Part shown: positions 35,601 to 46,022 of the stretch, piece by piece
Position numbering within the stretch: the stretch's first letter is position 1
How the letters are laid out: each line of letters opens with the position of its first letter
DNA from: Amoebophrya sp. A120
Lineage: Eukaryota > Sar > Dinophyceae > Syndiniales > Amoebophryaceae
Reading direction: 5' to 3'
Assembly (NCBI GenBank): GCA_905178155.1
Contig: CAJINV010000001.1
Coordinates: 8,631,642 to 8,695,641, forward strand
Length of the DNA stretch: 64,000 nucleotides
Position numbers and translations under genes: made by a program
Notes under the pieces: generated by a model
Told to the model about the DNA's origin: nothing
The model's database searches: none
Seen by the model: the letters and a program-made list of their open reading frames with translations, nothing else

Positions 35601-37050
35601 GCAGCATACTGGGCTGCCTGTGCCGACAAGACGAGGCGTACTCGACCAAGTTCCGCAAAGCGAAGGGCGTCGAGACCGTCGCGAAGGAAGTCCGGTGGCG
35701 CGCCCAGGGGGGCGAGTTGCAGGATCGCTTGTTTTTCATGCTGCACGTCGTCGACTGCGTCTGGTGCGCAATCGTGGTATGCATTGCAAAAGTATCGTAC
35801 TAGTATAAACTGCAATACAAATTGGCTGAGGAGCAGTTGCAGTACAAATTGAATTTGTAATGCGGTTTTGCCTTAGCAACTAGTGCTGGTCTAGATGCAT
35901 GATCGCAATTAGTACGAGGGCGATACTTTTGCACTGCATACGTGGGGGACACCAGTAACGAGGAGAGATTTCTGAAGCAGGGCGGTTTGTTTTCCCTCCT
36001 CGACGCGTTGGAGATGGCCCCGGTCATGCTCAGGAGGCACATTCTCGGGTGCATTGCAGACTTGGTGCAAAACAGCAACGCTGCCAGCCTCTTTGTGCAG
36101 TGGAACAGCGGCAAGACCATGAAGGGCGGGCTGAAGATCTTGCTCGAATTCTGGGCCGAGGAACAGGACATCGCAGAAGCGGTGAACGCGGAGGGGCTAC
36201 TACAAAATCTCGACTTTCCCCTGAACCCCAAACTGGACCCTCTCACGCTGGCGGATGCCGCAGAAAAAGGAGCAGCCTCCACCGGCGGGAGCGCCGGCCC
36301 AGCGGGAGGCAGCGCAACCGCACCACCAGCAGACGGTTTGCCTCGCTAATTCGTTTTCGCAAAATGCAATTTCTGTGCAGGTGCTTTTCGTGTGGACGTT
36401 TTTGTGAAAGCGAGCTCAAACTTTTCTTGCAACTGCTTTGCTTTTTTGCAACAAAAAAACAGCGTCGCCGACTGCAGATGCCGAGCATAAGGCGGAGGAC
36501 CTTTCAATACACAAACTGCAAAATCCTGCTAGCAGTACCATGGTTTTGGAGCTTGCTGCTCGGGTGGACCAAGATTCCCGGCCGAAGATATACGCAATTC
36601 TATCGAAAATCGGTTTCGAAAAGAATGAAACGCTCACCATGGAAGAAAGGCAAGCACTGGAACTACTCAGGTAGAGATTTGTTGATATCTTCTAGCTAAT
36701 AATTCTTGTCTCCAACACCCACTGACTTGTGAGATGAACACTTCTTGTCCCCCTGTGTCTCATGCATAGCAGATCAGCACGATCAGCATGCCAGATGTAC
36801 TTTCTACAAACAAATGAGGCTACTCCCCGAATGCCTGGCGCTGGAGCAGCTGCGACAAGTAGAGTGGAACCTGCAAGACTTCAAATTGCTCGCCCAGGAC
36901 CAGAAGTGGCTCGATGAGATGATATCGGAGCAGCGCACACGGACCGAGTGGATCCAAAACGTCCAGGGACAGCTATTCGAAGAGCACCAAAGTCAGCAAG
37001 TCGCGAACCTGCAGCGCTACTACGATGACATACGAAATCGGTTCAAGTAG
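32613..37050 (+). CDS. CFAP69: Cilia- and flagella-associated protein 69
   Basis: Eleven exons: 32613-32774, 32989-33276, 33411-33586, 33837-33942, 34092-34181, 34439-34996, 35167-35311, 35478-35777, 35946-36335, 36463-36670 and 36795-37050, all in frame, 892 residues (human 941). Recognised from segments along the armadillo-repeat protein: SAEILWNVLE, FRNDMLALLIFIL, VDCVWCAIVGDTSNEERFLKQGG, and near the end SRPKIYAILSKIGFEKNETL. CFAP69 works in the flagellar axoneme and sperm midpiece and in olfactory cilia, so a flagellate stage is implied. Seven introns are GT-AG. The three between exons 3/4, 5/6 and 8/9 are introners, whose removal restores the conserved alignment. The last intron's acceptor was chosen by frame. 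Confidence 0.9.
33587..33831. mobile_element. Introner, TATGMGA type, in CFAP69
   Basis: 245 bp. Inverted ends match at 14 of 16 positions (left TATGCGACTGCACAAC, right reverse complement TATGAGAGTGCACAAC). The 5-bp direct repeat TACAG flanks it (33582-33586 and 33832-33836). Removal joins GAG TAC AG to C TCG GAG (RIEY-SSEAL), continuing the CFAP69 alignment. The left part would read on into a long false open frame. Interior words include TTTGTCATGC and CTGGTCATGC. Placing the junction at the right edge of the repeat gives a TA-AG intron, never GT-AG. Confidence 0.88.
34182..34433. mobile_element. Introner, TATCAAATG type, in CFAP69
   Basis: 252 bp. The inverted ends are 30 bases with a single mismatch (TATCAAATG, then AAAAATGTCTGGGTCTGGAA). 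The direct repeat ACGCC lies at 34177-34181 and 34434-34438. Removal joins GAG CAC GCC to TCG GCC (EHA-SAALG). The interior carries five copies of a GTCATGC word. No junction choice gives GT-AG. Confidence 0.95.
35778..35940. mobile_element. Introner, TATGCA type, in CFAP69
   Basis: 163 bp. Inverted ends of 20 bases with one mismatch (TATGCA-TGCAAAAGTATCG). The direct repeat CGTGG lies at 35773-35777 and 35941-35945. Removal joins GCA ATC GTG G to GG GAC ACC (AIV-GDTS), matching the conserved CFAP69 sequence. Possible junctions include GT-AC and GT-TG but not GT-AG. The interior has one TTTGTAATGC word. Confidence 0.93.
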
Positions 37051-38009
37051 AAGCAGGCTCCGGTCGTCTCGCTCGCCGTGGCCGTCGTGCCATGTCTGTT
37101 TACAAAAACACAATTTTAATTAGCACCTGTGTTTTAGATTAGAATCCGATACAATTACAAACAAGTAAGTCTGAATACAAACGTTTTTGCAAATTAAACA
37201 GCCATTGCTTGAAAAAGCAGTGCGCAGCTGTAGTGTCTATTCGTTCCAAAATATACATGATGTCTCATGCTGTCCTACAGCCGGAGATCACGCCACAGTC
37301 GCCGACTAGGTGTAGGTGTCGCCACGTTGTGTGGTCGAAGGCTCAGCTGAGATCATAGGATTTATCCGCGTATAAAATTATATTCCTAAACGACTTTTCG
37401 CCGCTCTCGTCATTGGGGGTTGAATGTACTGTTTCCTGGACGTCTGCATTGTAACAAAACACACATTGTGTACTAACATACCTACCACGGCCCGTGGACT
37501 TCAAACGAAATTCGTCAGCCGTCCGGCCTACCCCACAAATGAAAGTCGAAACTGTCACAGATTTTTCTATGTGGCACTGTCGCTTATGTACCAGTAGGGT
37601 GTTTTGTGAATAAAGTAGTTTTCTGTGTTCGAGGCATAAAAACCTGTTGATCTTGATTTTCTGAAGATTCGCATTGCTGTTGCTGTATCCACAAGGACAG
37701 ATGAAGAGGACATTTGCTGACGGATTTGGTTGATTATAATTCGTTTTGTTGTGCTCGCCAAATGAAATACATTATTTGTTGGCTTCCCTTGGCTCTTCAG
37801 GTTCGTTTGCTTTTCTGCTCAAAACGAAGACCCACACCGCTGCTGTTATCTCTTCTGCGCGATCCCAAGTGTCAATACAGGTCATGCAGTGACGGATTTT
37901 TGTGATGATGTGATTCTGACTTTGATCACATTTACCTAACAGCACAATTCCCATTTTTCGCCGGAACAGAGTTTCAAACTGAAGTCATCTGTTGCTCTTA
38001 GAAGGACGA
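37051..38009. other. Intergenic, 1 kb
   Basis: AT-rich, with stop codons frequent in all frames. Short frames at 37343-37558 and 37567-37761 (minus) and 37714-37905 (plus) have no motif. Nothing identified. Confidence 0.5.
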
Positions 38010-40274
38010 ATGGGAATCCGTCGAGTTTATTGTCGTGTGGAGGAGACGCACGGTCGACCGGGGATCGATGGCGATACTCCACGCACCGGAGTTTTGGACC
38101 AATTTCGGAGGAAGGCAAAACTTCTCGAAGAGGGCGCAATCAATATCAAGCAAGTCCATCTGTGTGGAAGGGCGATGCGTCGGAAATATTTCACGTACGT
38201 GAACAAATGCGCAGCAGCTAGCTCGCTGCAAAAAATCAAGCCCTTGCGCCTGGGTGGTCTCTCGCTCCGGGGCCAGTGCATGAACTTCGGCACGTCGAAA
38301 GCGGTGGCGCACCGCGCGTTCACGCAAGCAATAAGCCCGGACATCCGTGAGGCCTTTTTGAAGTTCCAATCTCCGGCTGAGCAGCAGCTGCGGAGGCTAA
38401 AGGTGGAAGATGAGGCGCAGTTCCACAGCTTGGTCGCCGAGGCCGACGGGGGCGCGCTGGCGTATTTTGGGGAGCTCGTGGCGGGAGCGAAGACGCGGCA
38501 CCGCAAGAAGCTGCTAAAGGAAAATCGGGCCGTGCTCTGCCAAGAGTTCTCTTCGATGATCACTTGCATCGCACTAAGCAGGCGCAAGGCCGCCATAAGA
38601 GGGAAGGCGATTGCCCGGCGTCTTGTCCGAGCGTTATCCGCGAGAAAGCGGATGGTCGCTCTGCGCAAGGGGATGAAAAAAGGCAGACCGACGGGATCGA
38701 TCAAGGGGCGGGCAAGGAAGACGGAACTCCTTGCAGCGGAGTCCAGTTTCGCCCGCGGGAACAAGAAGGATCCGCGCGCAAAGGAGAGCAAAGCTTCAGA
38801 AGCAGAAAGTGGGGCACTACACCACGGTAAAGTCGATTTATTGGAACTGAGTACAGCTGCAGCTAGTAATGAGCCGAAAAATTATGTGCTGACAAAAATC
38901 GGCCTGGGAAATAAAGGTGACGCAAAGGCGGGCAAGAAGAAGACGAAGATCGGCAAAAGAAATGACGAAAAAATCAACAAGCTGGCGGCCAAGATTGTGG
39001 CCAAGCTCGTGGCAAAGATCGCATTACGTGTGAAGCATTCTCAGCGAAGTCGTAGGTCGCGTGAAGGTGCGGGTGCAGCGCGAGCGGCTGCGGAGAAGGC
39101 CTCTGATCGACTTGAAGTGGGAGATGGACTAGATGCCGCTATGGTCGTGAAGAAAGGCACTAGCGCAAGCGCTATCGATGAACAAGTAGGAGGTTGTGCG
39201 AATTCTTGCGGAATGATGCAGCTGCAGATTGGTGAAGAGAGGGAAAAAATACGACCCGAAAAGAGAAGAGCGCCCACCTCTACTCTAGTTCTTCGGGATG
39301 AAAATGCAGCGGGTTCTTCCAAGATTAGTTTCATCTCCGAAAAAAAGAGTGTTCCCACCCCTCCCTCACAACCACAGGATCCGGGTCTGCAACCAGTCGC
39401 AGTCATACTAGCAGAGCACTACAAAAAGAGATCGGCCTGTTTAACTTTTCATCATGTTGCTTCATTCGATCAGGATCCTGTTCCCGCAAGTTCTTTGAGT
39501 TTTGTGCTCTCGGGCTCTTCGCTCGTGCCCAAGATGCCCGTCTCAGCAACATCGCGTCATTGCCAGCCCGATAGCAAAATGCTTGTGGCCAGTGCCAAGC
39601 AGATGAAAGATCCGGCTCTCCTGAAACTAGACGTGCCAGTTGTGAAGGACGAGGCGTTAATACCTCCGATCAAACTCGAGAAGATGAGTCAGAACGTCGT
39701 TTTCAGTTTTCCGGTGGACGAGATTGGCTGCAGCATTCCTATTGTAGGAGACGAAGAAAAAGAACAAGACTGCTCTCCTACCACGAAAGCCTTGATACCT
39801 CCCATTAAGGATGATATGGATAAGGATATTCAAGAAAACAAGCCTCCGGACCAACCAGTGCTGTTAGCCCCCAATGATTGTGACAAAAGAACCAAGCCTG
39901 ACCAGAAAGCAGACCTTCCCATTAGCACCGACCGCGTTGATAGAAGTAGAATCCTCGAAGACCGCAATGCAGACCGCCGGGCAGACGCAGATGACCAGAA
40001 GGTTTTCAGCTGCAGGTACAGCCAGCTCCCGCCGCCTGTGCCGGGCCGGGTGTTTTGGAGACTGCGAACCCCACCTCATCCCCCGCGGTCGCCCCGGTCG
40101 CGCGATCGTGCGCCGGCCCGGCTGCCGCTGGGGGGCCGGCGGGGATCGCGCAGGTTTCGGGACGGGAAGCTCGTCCCCGGCCGCCCGCGCGAAAACTGCT
40201 GCTCCCGCCGGCGCCGGGTTGACCGGGAAACGCCCAGCGAAACCCGGAACCGGTGGTATCCGCGGAAGCCATAG
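38010..40274 (+). CDS. Basic protein of unknown function
   Basis: Open frame with ATG at 38010 (MGIRRVYCRVEET), 754 residues; an upstream exon cannot be excluded because the frame extends to 37992. Residues 1-220 are helical and very basic, with evenly spaced Arg/Lys (ARRLVRALSARKRMVALRKG), as in ribosome- or nucleic-acid-associated proteins. The middle has a Lys-rich helical run (NKLAAKIVAKLVAKIALRVK). Then come two copies of ALIPPIK near 550 and 600. The last 85 residues switch to Arg/Pro/Gly-rich at a sharp GC jump near 40015, where a CAG/GTACAG donor-like site occurs, so the true end may be spliced differently. No family recognised. Confidence 0.55.
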   Translation: MGIRRVYCRVEETHGRPGIDGDTPRTGVLDQFRRKAKLLEEGAINIKQVHLCGRAMRRKYFTYVNKCAAASSLQKIKPLRLGGLSLRGQCMNFGTSKAVAHRAFTQAISPDIREAFLKFQSPAEQQLRRLKVEDEAQFHSLVAEADGGALAYFGELVAGAKTRHRKKLLKENRAVLCQEFSSMITCIALSRRKAAIRGKAIARRLVRALSARKRMVALRKGMKKGRPTGSIKGRARKTELLAAESSFARGNKKDPRAKESKASEAESGALHHGKVDLLELSTAAASNEPKNYVLTKIGLGNKGDAKAGKKKTKIGKRNDEKINKLAAKIVAKLVAKIALRVKHSQRSRRSREGAGAARAAAEKASDRLEVGDGLDAAMVVKKGTSASAIDEQVGGCANSCGMMQLQIGEEREKIRPEKRRAPTSTLVLRDENAAGSSKISFISEKKSVPTPPSQPQDPGLQPVAVILAEHYKKRSACLTFHHVASFDQDPVPASSLSFVLSGSSLVPKMPVSATSRHCQPDSKMLVASAKQMKDPALLKLDVPVVKDEALIPPIKLEKMSQNVVFSFPVDEIGCSIPIVGDEEKEQDCSPTTKALIPPIKDDMDKDIQENKPPDQPVLLAPNDCDKRTKPDQKADLPISTDRVDRSRILEDRNADRRADADDQKVFSCRYSQLPPPVPGRVFWRLRTPPHPPRSPRSRDRAPARLPLGGRRGSRRFRDGKLVPGRPRENCCSRRRRVDRETPSETRNRWYPRKP

Positions 40275-41537
40275 TACCAGTAGGGATGCGCCACGCTGTT
40301 GCTGTCCCACCGCAGTCGCTGACCTGGTCGCCGGGAGGCAGCGCGCTGCGCCCTCTAGGGCTGTCGATCTTCATCTTCCATGTCGGTCCGAGCTTGTGTT
40401 TTAGCAAACGCGTGCGCTTGCTGTTCTACACAGCAAAACTTAACCATTCTCCTGGAATAGATAACGTTCGTGCCGATGTTTCTCCCGTGCTCCGCCCCGA
40501 TGCACGAGCTGTGTTGTCTGTCTATATTCGAAAGACCAGCATAATTTTATATTTTTCTAGTTGCGATGCGTCACGTATTCGGCACATCTTTGTGATTATC
40601 TGCAGCACCTGCTGAGCTTGAGTATGTGGAGTCATCAGCCACTGAACATGAAGAGGCTGTAATAAATACGACTCCAAGCGCGGTCGCTGATCGTGTTCCC
40701 ATTTGCAGGGTCGATCAAAGATGAAAATAATGCGGATATAATTCCCTGCATAGTGATAGCAGAAGATGAAGAAAGCGACGAAAGTTCGGTGCTTCATCTG
40801 CGGCAAGGTCTCGTGTGTCGTGCTTGAGCCTCACCTTCGTAGAAGTTTTTTCTTTTGTTTCCATATGCATGGCGACAACATGATAAATCGGTTTCTCTCA
40901 TGTAGTACTGTTGCGTTGGAGTTCGTTGAGTTCGGTACGGAGAGAAAGCGGCATGATCGCGAAAAAAATCGGTGTCACGGCCCGCATCGTGCTTCGGGTG
41001 TGTTGCTAGTTTCCTTTTTCGTTTGTTGTCCTTTATATCAGCCCGTTGGTCATGGACTTCCATTCGGTGTTTATGATGAATGTTTGCTCGGTGTTGGTTA
41101 AGTATCTTCTTGAATGCCAGCGTTCCCAATCGGTTTGGTGTTAAAGGTTGCCGCGTACACCACTTATGTGGATCTTTCGTGTCCAACATCTTCTTCATTC
41201 AGTCCAACGTTCCTCCGATTGGGACCCGCTCGATTTTTTTCAACATCTTTTGTTGATCAGGGACCGATAGGCAGCACTCATAGTAAGTACTTTCTTTTGG
41301 CACTAGCTGCAAGGGGAACCCCCGCCTGACGATCTTCAAAAATGTACAAGCGACTCCTATGGGAGTCCGAGTGCTCGCTGCACTCGGAGATCATCAAAAA
41401 GAGCAAGAGTCTTCTAAGTATATATACATACTAGCCACCCCCGGCGCATCCATACATGTTCGGCATCAACAGGTGGTAAGACCACTTGAAGATAGACAGC
41501 ACTTTTCAAAGTACTAACTTCACTGACAGTAAAAATC
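40275..41537. other. Intergenic, 1.3 kb
   Basis: The left 100 bases are GC-rich like the preceding exon and may belong to its 3' end. A minus-strand frame (40006-40407) overlaps that gene's end and is taken as a shadow. The right end holds a pair of hairpins (41331-41403) before the next start. Nothing else is supported. Confidence 0.45.
41331..41403. repeat. Twin hairpins between direct repeats
   Basis: Two hairpins follow each other: GACTCC/GGAGTC with loop TATG (41352-41367) and CCGAGTGC/GCACTCGG with loop TCGCT (41367-41387). They are bracketed by near-identical words GATCTTCAAAAA (41331) and GATCATCAAAAA (41389). The unit lies about 135-205 bases before the ATG at 41538, so it may be in the 5' UTR. 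Confidence 0.6.
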
Positions 41538-44500
41538 ATGGGTGCGGGTCCGTCCACGGGCCCGGCGAGCCAGCCGGAAGAGCAGGTCGAGGAGGCGGAG
41601 CTGCACCTTTTCTGCCACTCGTGCGGCAACCGAAAGGTTTTGCAGATCGACCCCGCCACGGGCTCGTACGAGCACCCGCAATGTTGCCCGTCCTGCGGGG
41701 AAGCCACGGCGCTGGAGCTGATGCCCTTTGCGGTCGACAACTCGTCGACCCAAAACTCGTTCGTGCACGAACCCGCGGTGGAGTGTGTGACGGTCGAACT
41801 GGACGAAGTCGACGAACAGACGGGCTACATTCACCTGCGGGTCTTGCCGAAAATCAAGAACCTCGATGACCGCTTCCAGGAGCAAAATGTCGTGGATAAA
41901 TCTCCGGTCCGAATATCTTCTAGTGAGCGGGATAGTAGTACAACTGGTGCGGATCATCGCACCATATGTACTCCTGTTGCGACTTCTGCACCACACCTCC
42001 TACAGGGTCGGACGTGCCATCGAGGAGCCGTGGACAATGGAAATAGTAACGCAAGAAGTAATCCAGGAGACGCAGTCGCAGGTTCTGTTGAATCAGGTGG
42101 ACAAGTGAGGACACGACAAGATGATCAGGAGGATCCGCAAGAAGGAATGATCATGAACGCAGCAGACACTACGGGTACTGCGGCCCGGCAAGCAGTAGAC
42201 CCGGAGTTGCTTGTGAGAACATCAACCACGACAGCACATCACTCGCCGTTCGAAGGCGTGTTGACGTCCGGAGCGCTTGCAGCTCAGCAAGAGCCAAATG
42301 TATCCTCTTCGGATAACGAAGTCGTGCCCGAATTCACGCCAACCGCACAGAAGCTGCTGGATTCCATTCTGCCCGTGCCGTACCGCGGGCGAAGGTACGT
42401 GTACAATCTGTTCGGGCAAAAGCCGAAGCGCAAGGACGGCCAGCAGAGCTCGGCCTCCGAGGCGATCTCGTCTGCGTCGGAGGTTGAGCCGACGGACAAG
42501 CTGACGCAACAGATTAGCGGGAGCAGCACGAAGCAGCGACACAGCACGCGTTCGCAGCAGCAGCAAAATCGGTCCAAGTTTGGAAAATTTCTGTCGGAGG
42601 CCATCGAGGCCGCGGCTTCGTCCACGGCGCTTGCCGGGACGACGGGCGGAGCAACTGGAGGGAGCAGCAGTACAACGGCTGCCGGGGGGACCACAGCGAG
42701 AAATTCCCAAACAACAACGACCGCGGGAGCTCCTCAACCTCCACATCTGGTTCACGCGGGAGCAAGCACAAACCGCCCGTCCGCGTCTCTGGCCTCTTCC
42801 TCGCTGAACCTGCACCAACACATCTTGGATACAACAACCACTTCGCAGGCCGCCAACACTTCTGCCAGTAACATGTCGCGGAACCTTATGATCCACAGGT
42901 ACCGCTCAGCTGGGCCAACGAGCGAGGCGGAGTGTGGTGGAGGGGCCCACCCGACGTCGAACCAGCAAGATGGCGCGACCAATTTTGGCACCATGTCCAT
43001 CGCCTCTTCGAATACGACCGTGAATCGCCGGAGTGTACACAACTACCACACGAGCCGGGCATCCCGTGCGTCCGACACCATCGCCTCCACCGCGTTCGAG
43101 GAGGAGTGTGCGATTTGCAAGGTGAATTTCGCGAAGTACGAGGAAGTCGTCGGGTTGCCCTGTGGCCACGTTTTCCACTTCGACTGCTGTCGCGACTGGC
43201 TGGCCCGCCAGCACACCTGTCCCATGTGCAGATTCGAACTGGAAGTGGACGATGGCACGTTCTTGCGGTCCGTGGGCCGCCACGCGGAGGCCGCGGTGTT
43301 GGAGGAGGAGGGGCACTGGTTTTCGGCGCTGATAAAGAAAAATGCGTCAGTGCACTTCGGCCTCCACTGCGGCGTCTGCCGTGCGACGCCCCTGTTCGGG
43401 AACAACGTGCACCAATGCGTGGAACGCAGAGGATTTTTCTCCTGCAGTAAGTGCTGGGTGTCCGGTCGGGCGAAGAGCGCGCATCCCGGGCACACGTTTC
43501 GGCCGTTCGACTGTTTCACATCCGTAAAGGACAAGTCGACGCTGCCGAGCATCACACTGGTGCCGGCAGCGGCCGATGGTGCGGGGTCGGACTCGCTTTC
43601 GGGAGTTGAGCAGCACCATGATTCGCGCGATGTCGAAGCGTTCAGCAGGCCGCAGGACGGTGAAATAAACAGCGTAATGTTGCTGGCGGGGACCACGGAC
43701 AGTCAGCAGTTGGAGCAAAGCATCAACACTAGTCTTTCGAGTTCCCCACTACAAAATGTCGCGATTGTATCGCAGCTTGAGGCCGACGCGGAGGAAGCTG
43801 CACTTGCGATTTCCCACGCGGATGTTGCCGGACGAGCGCTTGTTACCCAGCAGGACGAGGCGCAAGACGAGGCCCAGCCACAATCCGCTTCGCAACTGGA
43901 AAACTTTGACCCGTCGGTGTCCGCGGCGCAGTCTGTGTTGAAGTGCCGGGCGCAAGACTACCATATGAAGCAAACGCTTTTTCAGAGCCTGGAGAGAGCG
44001 CCACTCTTCGACACCAGCCCGCTGAAAAAATTTGACGACGCGGAGGAGCGGGACCGAGCGGACCGGATCCTCGCGACTGCGAGGAAGTATCGTGAGGGAG
44101 AACTAGCGCCGCGCGTGAATAGCGCCAGAAATTTGTGGGAGAAGAAAAGCGAAGAGAGCAAGAAACCAGCGGGACGGCTTCATCGCGGGTCTGTCAGCAG
44201 CATTCGGAAAAAGCACTTCTTCCCGACAGCGAAAGGGCCGGAGAAAGTGGAGAGGGAATTGTTGGGCAGTAGAGCGAATGGTGGAGCAATGTCGGCTACC
44301 AGCAGTGCGGGAGGTGCATCTTCGTCGTCGTCCTCGTCTCAACCGCATTCTACTTCCGGTCCGAGTCAAAATGCAAGCGCCGCGTGTTCGCTTTCACCGC
44401 ATCGCGGGCCGCACGTGGGGCTGCAACTGAAGCACGGGCCAGACTACTACCACCACGGGTGCGTGGCCAACAACGCGGAGGAGAGCTCGCGCCAGACCGG

Positions 44501-46022
44501 GGACATTCTGTCTTCGCACTACGACCACGTGTACTCAAACATGCTGTTGCAAGGCCTCGCCGAGAGAGAGTGGGCGCAGCGGTTTCTTCTCGGTCAGCGG
44601 GGCGGACGCCACCTGGTGACGCGAAGACCTCCTGGTGCTCCCGAAGGAATGCAGGAATCAAACAATCGGGACGACGACGACGACGTGGAGCAGGGTGATT
44701 TAGATGATGATGGGACGAACAAGGAACCTGCCGAGGCAGGCACAGCTCCAGCTGCGCAACACGGGGACGATCCAACTTCGGAGCAGAACACTTCAAGGTC
44801 CAGCTTTTCCTTCGGCGTCTTCGGCTCGTCCTTGCGCCGAGAGAAGAGCAGTGCAAGTGCGGAAGTCGCGGCCCCGAATCCGCAGCTCGACGTCACCACG
44901 AGCTCTGTTTTCCAGGGAAAGGCCCTGAGCATGTCGTCAATCGGCACCACAATTGGAGCGGGACAGAGTTCTACAATTACCGCGAGCTGCATCTCCTCCG
45001 GAGCACCACCACATACAACATCGAGTCTGCTCAACAGCGACAGTGGCGGTACTATGGAGCTGTTACCGTCTGTGGCCTCCAGGCGCCCCAGCGCCGATCT
45101 GCCGCGGCCCGACACCGCACCCAGCAATCAGCTGGACGACAGTGGAATTGAGAGTAGTAACTCTCAACACCGCAGAGGAGGAGGACCTCCTCGTGCCAGT
45201 ACCGCTGCTGCGAGTCGCCGACATAGTCAAGTGAGCGCATTTTCGCAGAGCTCGTCCACGAGCGCGTTGTCCGAGACAACAAGCGCAGCATCCTCGCTGA
45301 TGATCCAGGGTCGGCGCACCGCCGCGCGTCTCCGCCGAGCGGTGGATACGGAGGACGTCGTGGTCTCCCAGGCACTAGCATCCTGCACGAACTTTTTCGC
45401 CCTTCCGCTCGTCCGGAGCACACTGGATAAAATTTCCAAGAAGACGCACGAGAAATCGCAGACGGCCCTGTATCACAGCCGGGGCTGGAACCCGCTGGAT
45501 CGCCACGGCTGGGACCAGCGGTGGATCGTGGACAAGCGGAAGGCGGTTTTGGGCGCGAAGCGGTTCGGCTCCGTGGACTTCTTCGACAAGAAGGTGTACG
45601 AGGTTCCCAACCACGCGTTTCTCACCGAGGAGTCCGCCCGGGTGCAGTTCCAACGGAGCGCCGTAGCGCGGCCCGCGAAGGTTTCCGAACCCACCTCGGT
45701 GTCCGCCTCGCAGCGGGCGGCGGGCGGCCGGGGCTCGAATCGCCGCAACCAGCACCACATTGCCGGCCCGCTCGCGACCGGGGTTGGGAGCGACAAGGTG
45801 GTCGACACGCTGGTGTCCAAGCACGGCTCCATGGACAATTACGATGCCCACAGAGACGCCAATCCCAACACCGCACCCTTACACTACATGAGCGTCGAAC
45901 GGCGCCGCTATCAGGAACGACCGGACAGCTCGCCACGACCGACGCTGCTTACCGGGTTCGGGCGCGGGCTTCCGGGAAAGTCCGGCCTTGTCCACACGGG
46001 GACGAGCGGCAGCTGGGCGTGA
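41538..46022 (+). CDS. Large RING-H2 and ZZ-like zinc-finger protein
   Basis: Single-exon frame, 1,494 residues. The N-terminus MGAGPS fits an N-myristoylation signal and is followed by a zinc ribbon (CHSC, then CCPSC). After a long Ser/Thr/Gln-rich stretch, a textbook RING-H2 occurs near residue 523: CAIC, CGHVFHFDCC, then CPMC. About 60 residues on, HCGVC, HQC, CSKC and HPGHTF form a ZZ-like zinc module. The rest is mostly disordered with an ordered C-terminal part (residues about 1285-1370, GWNPLDRHGWDQRWIVDK). A membrane-tethered ubiquitin ligase is the natural reading; myristoylation and substrate are inferred. A 1.5-kb preceding gap without genes suggests its own promoter. Confidence 0.75.
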   Translation: MGAGPSTGPASQPEEQVEEAELHLFCHSCGNRKVLQIDPATGSYEHPQCCPSCGEATALELMPFAVDNSSTQNSFVHEPAVECVTVELDEVDEQTGYIHLRVLPKIKNLDDRFQEQNVVDKSPVRISSSERDSSTTGADHRTICTPVATSAPHLLQGRTCHRGAVDNGNSNARSNPGDAVAGSVESGGQVRTRQDDQEDPQEGMIMNAADTTGTAARQAVDPELLVRTSTTTAHHSPFEGVLTSGALAAQQEPNVSSSDNEVVPEFTPTAQKLLDSILPVPYRGRRYVYNLFGQKPKRKDGQQSSASEAISSASEVEPTDKLTQQISGSSTKQRHSTRSQQQQNRSKFGKFLSEAIEAAASSTALAGTTGGATGGSSSTTAAGGTTARNSQTTTTAGAPQPPHLVHAGASTNRPSASLASSSLNLHQHILDTTTTSQAANTSASNMSRNLMIHRYRSAGPTSEAECGGGAHPTSNQQDGATNFGTMSIASSNTTVNRRSVHNYHTSRASRASDTIASTAFEEECAICKVNFAKYEEVVGLPCGHVFHFDCCRDWLARQHTCPMCRFELEVDDGTFLRSVGRHAEAAVLEEEGHWFSALIKKNASVHFGLHCGVCRATPLFGNNVHQCVERRGFFSCSKCWVSGRAKSAHPGHTFRPFDCFTSVKDKSTLPSITLVPAAADGAGSDSLSGVEQHHDSRDVEAFSRPQDGEINSVMLLAGTTDSQQLEQSINTSLSSSPLQNVAIVSQLEADAEEAALAISHADVAGRALVTQQDEAQDEAQPQSASQLENFDPSVSAAQSVLKCRAQDYHMKQTLFQSLERAPLFDTSPLKKFDDAEERDRADRILATARKYREGELAPRVNSARNLWEKKSEESKKPAGRLHRGSVSSIRKKHFFPTAKGPEKVERELLGSRANGGAMSATSSAGGASSSSSSSQPHSTSGPSQNASAACSLSPHRGPHVGLQLKHGPDYYHHGCVANNAEESSRQTGDILSSHYDHVYSNMLLQGLAEREWAQRFLLGQRGGRHLVTRRPPGAPEGMQESNNRDDDDDVEQGDLDDDGTNKEPAEAGTAPAAQHGDDPTSEQNTSRSSFSFGVFGSSLRREKSSASAEVAAPNPQLDVTTSSVFQGKALSMSSIGTTIGAGQSSTITASCISSGAPPHTTSSLLNSDSGGTMELLPSVASRRPSADLPRPDTAPSNQLDDSGIESSNSQHRRGGGPPRASTAAASRRHSQVSAFSQSSSTSALSETTSAASSLMIQGRRTAARLRRAVDTEDVVVSQALASCTNFFALPLVRSTLDKISKKTHEKSQTALYHSRGWNPLDRHGWDQRWIVDKRKAVLGAKRFGSVDFFDKKVYEVPNHAFLTEESARVQFQRSAVARPAKVSEPTSVSASQRAAGGRGSNRRNQHHIAGPLATGVGSDKVVDTLVSKHGSMDNYDAHRDANPNTAPLHYMSVERRRYQERPDSSPRPTLLTGFGRGLPGKSGLVHTGTSGSWA

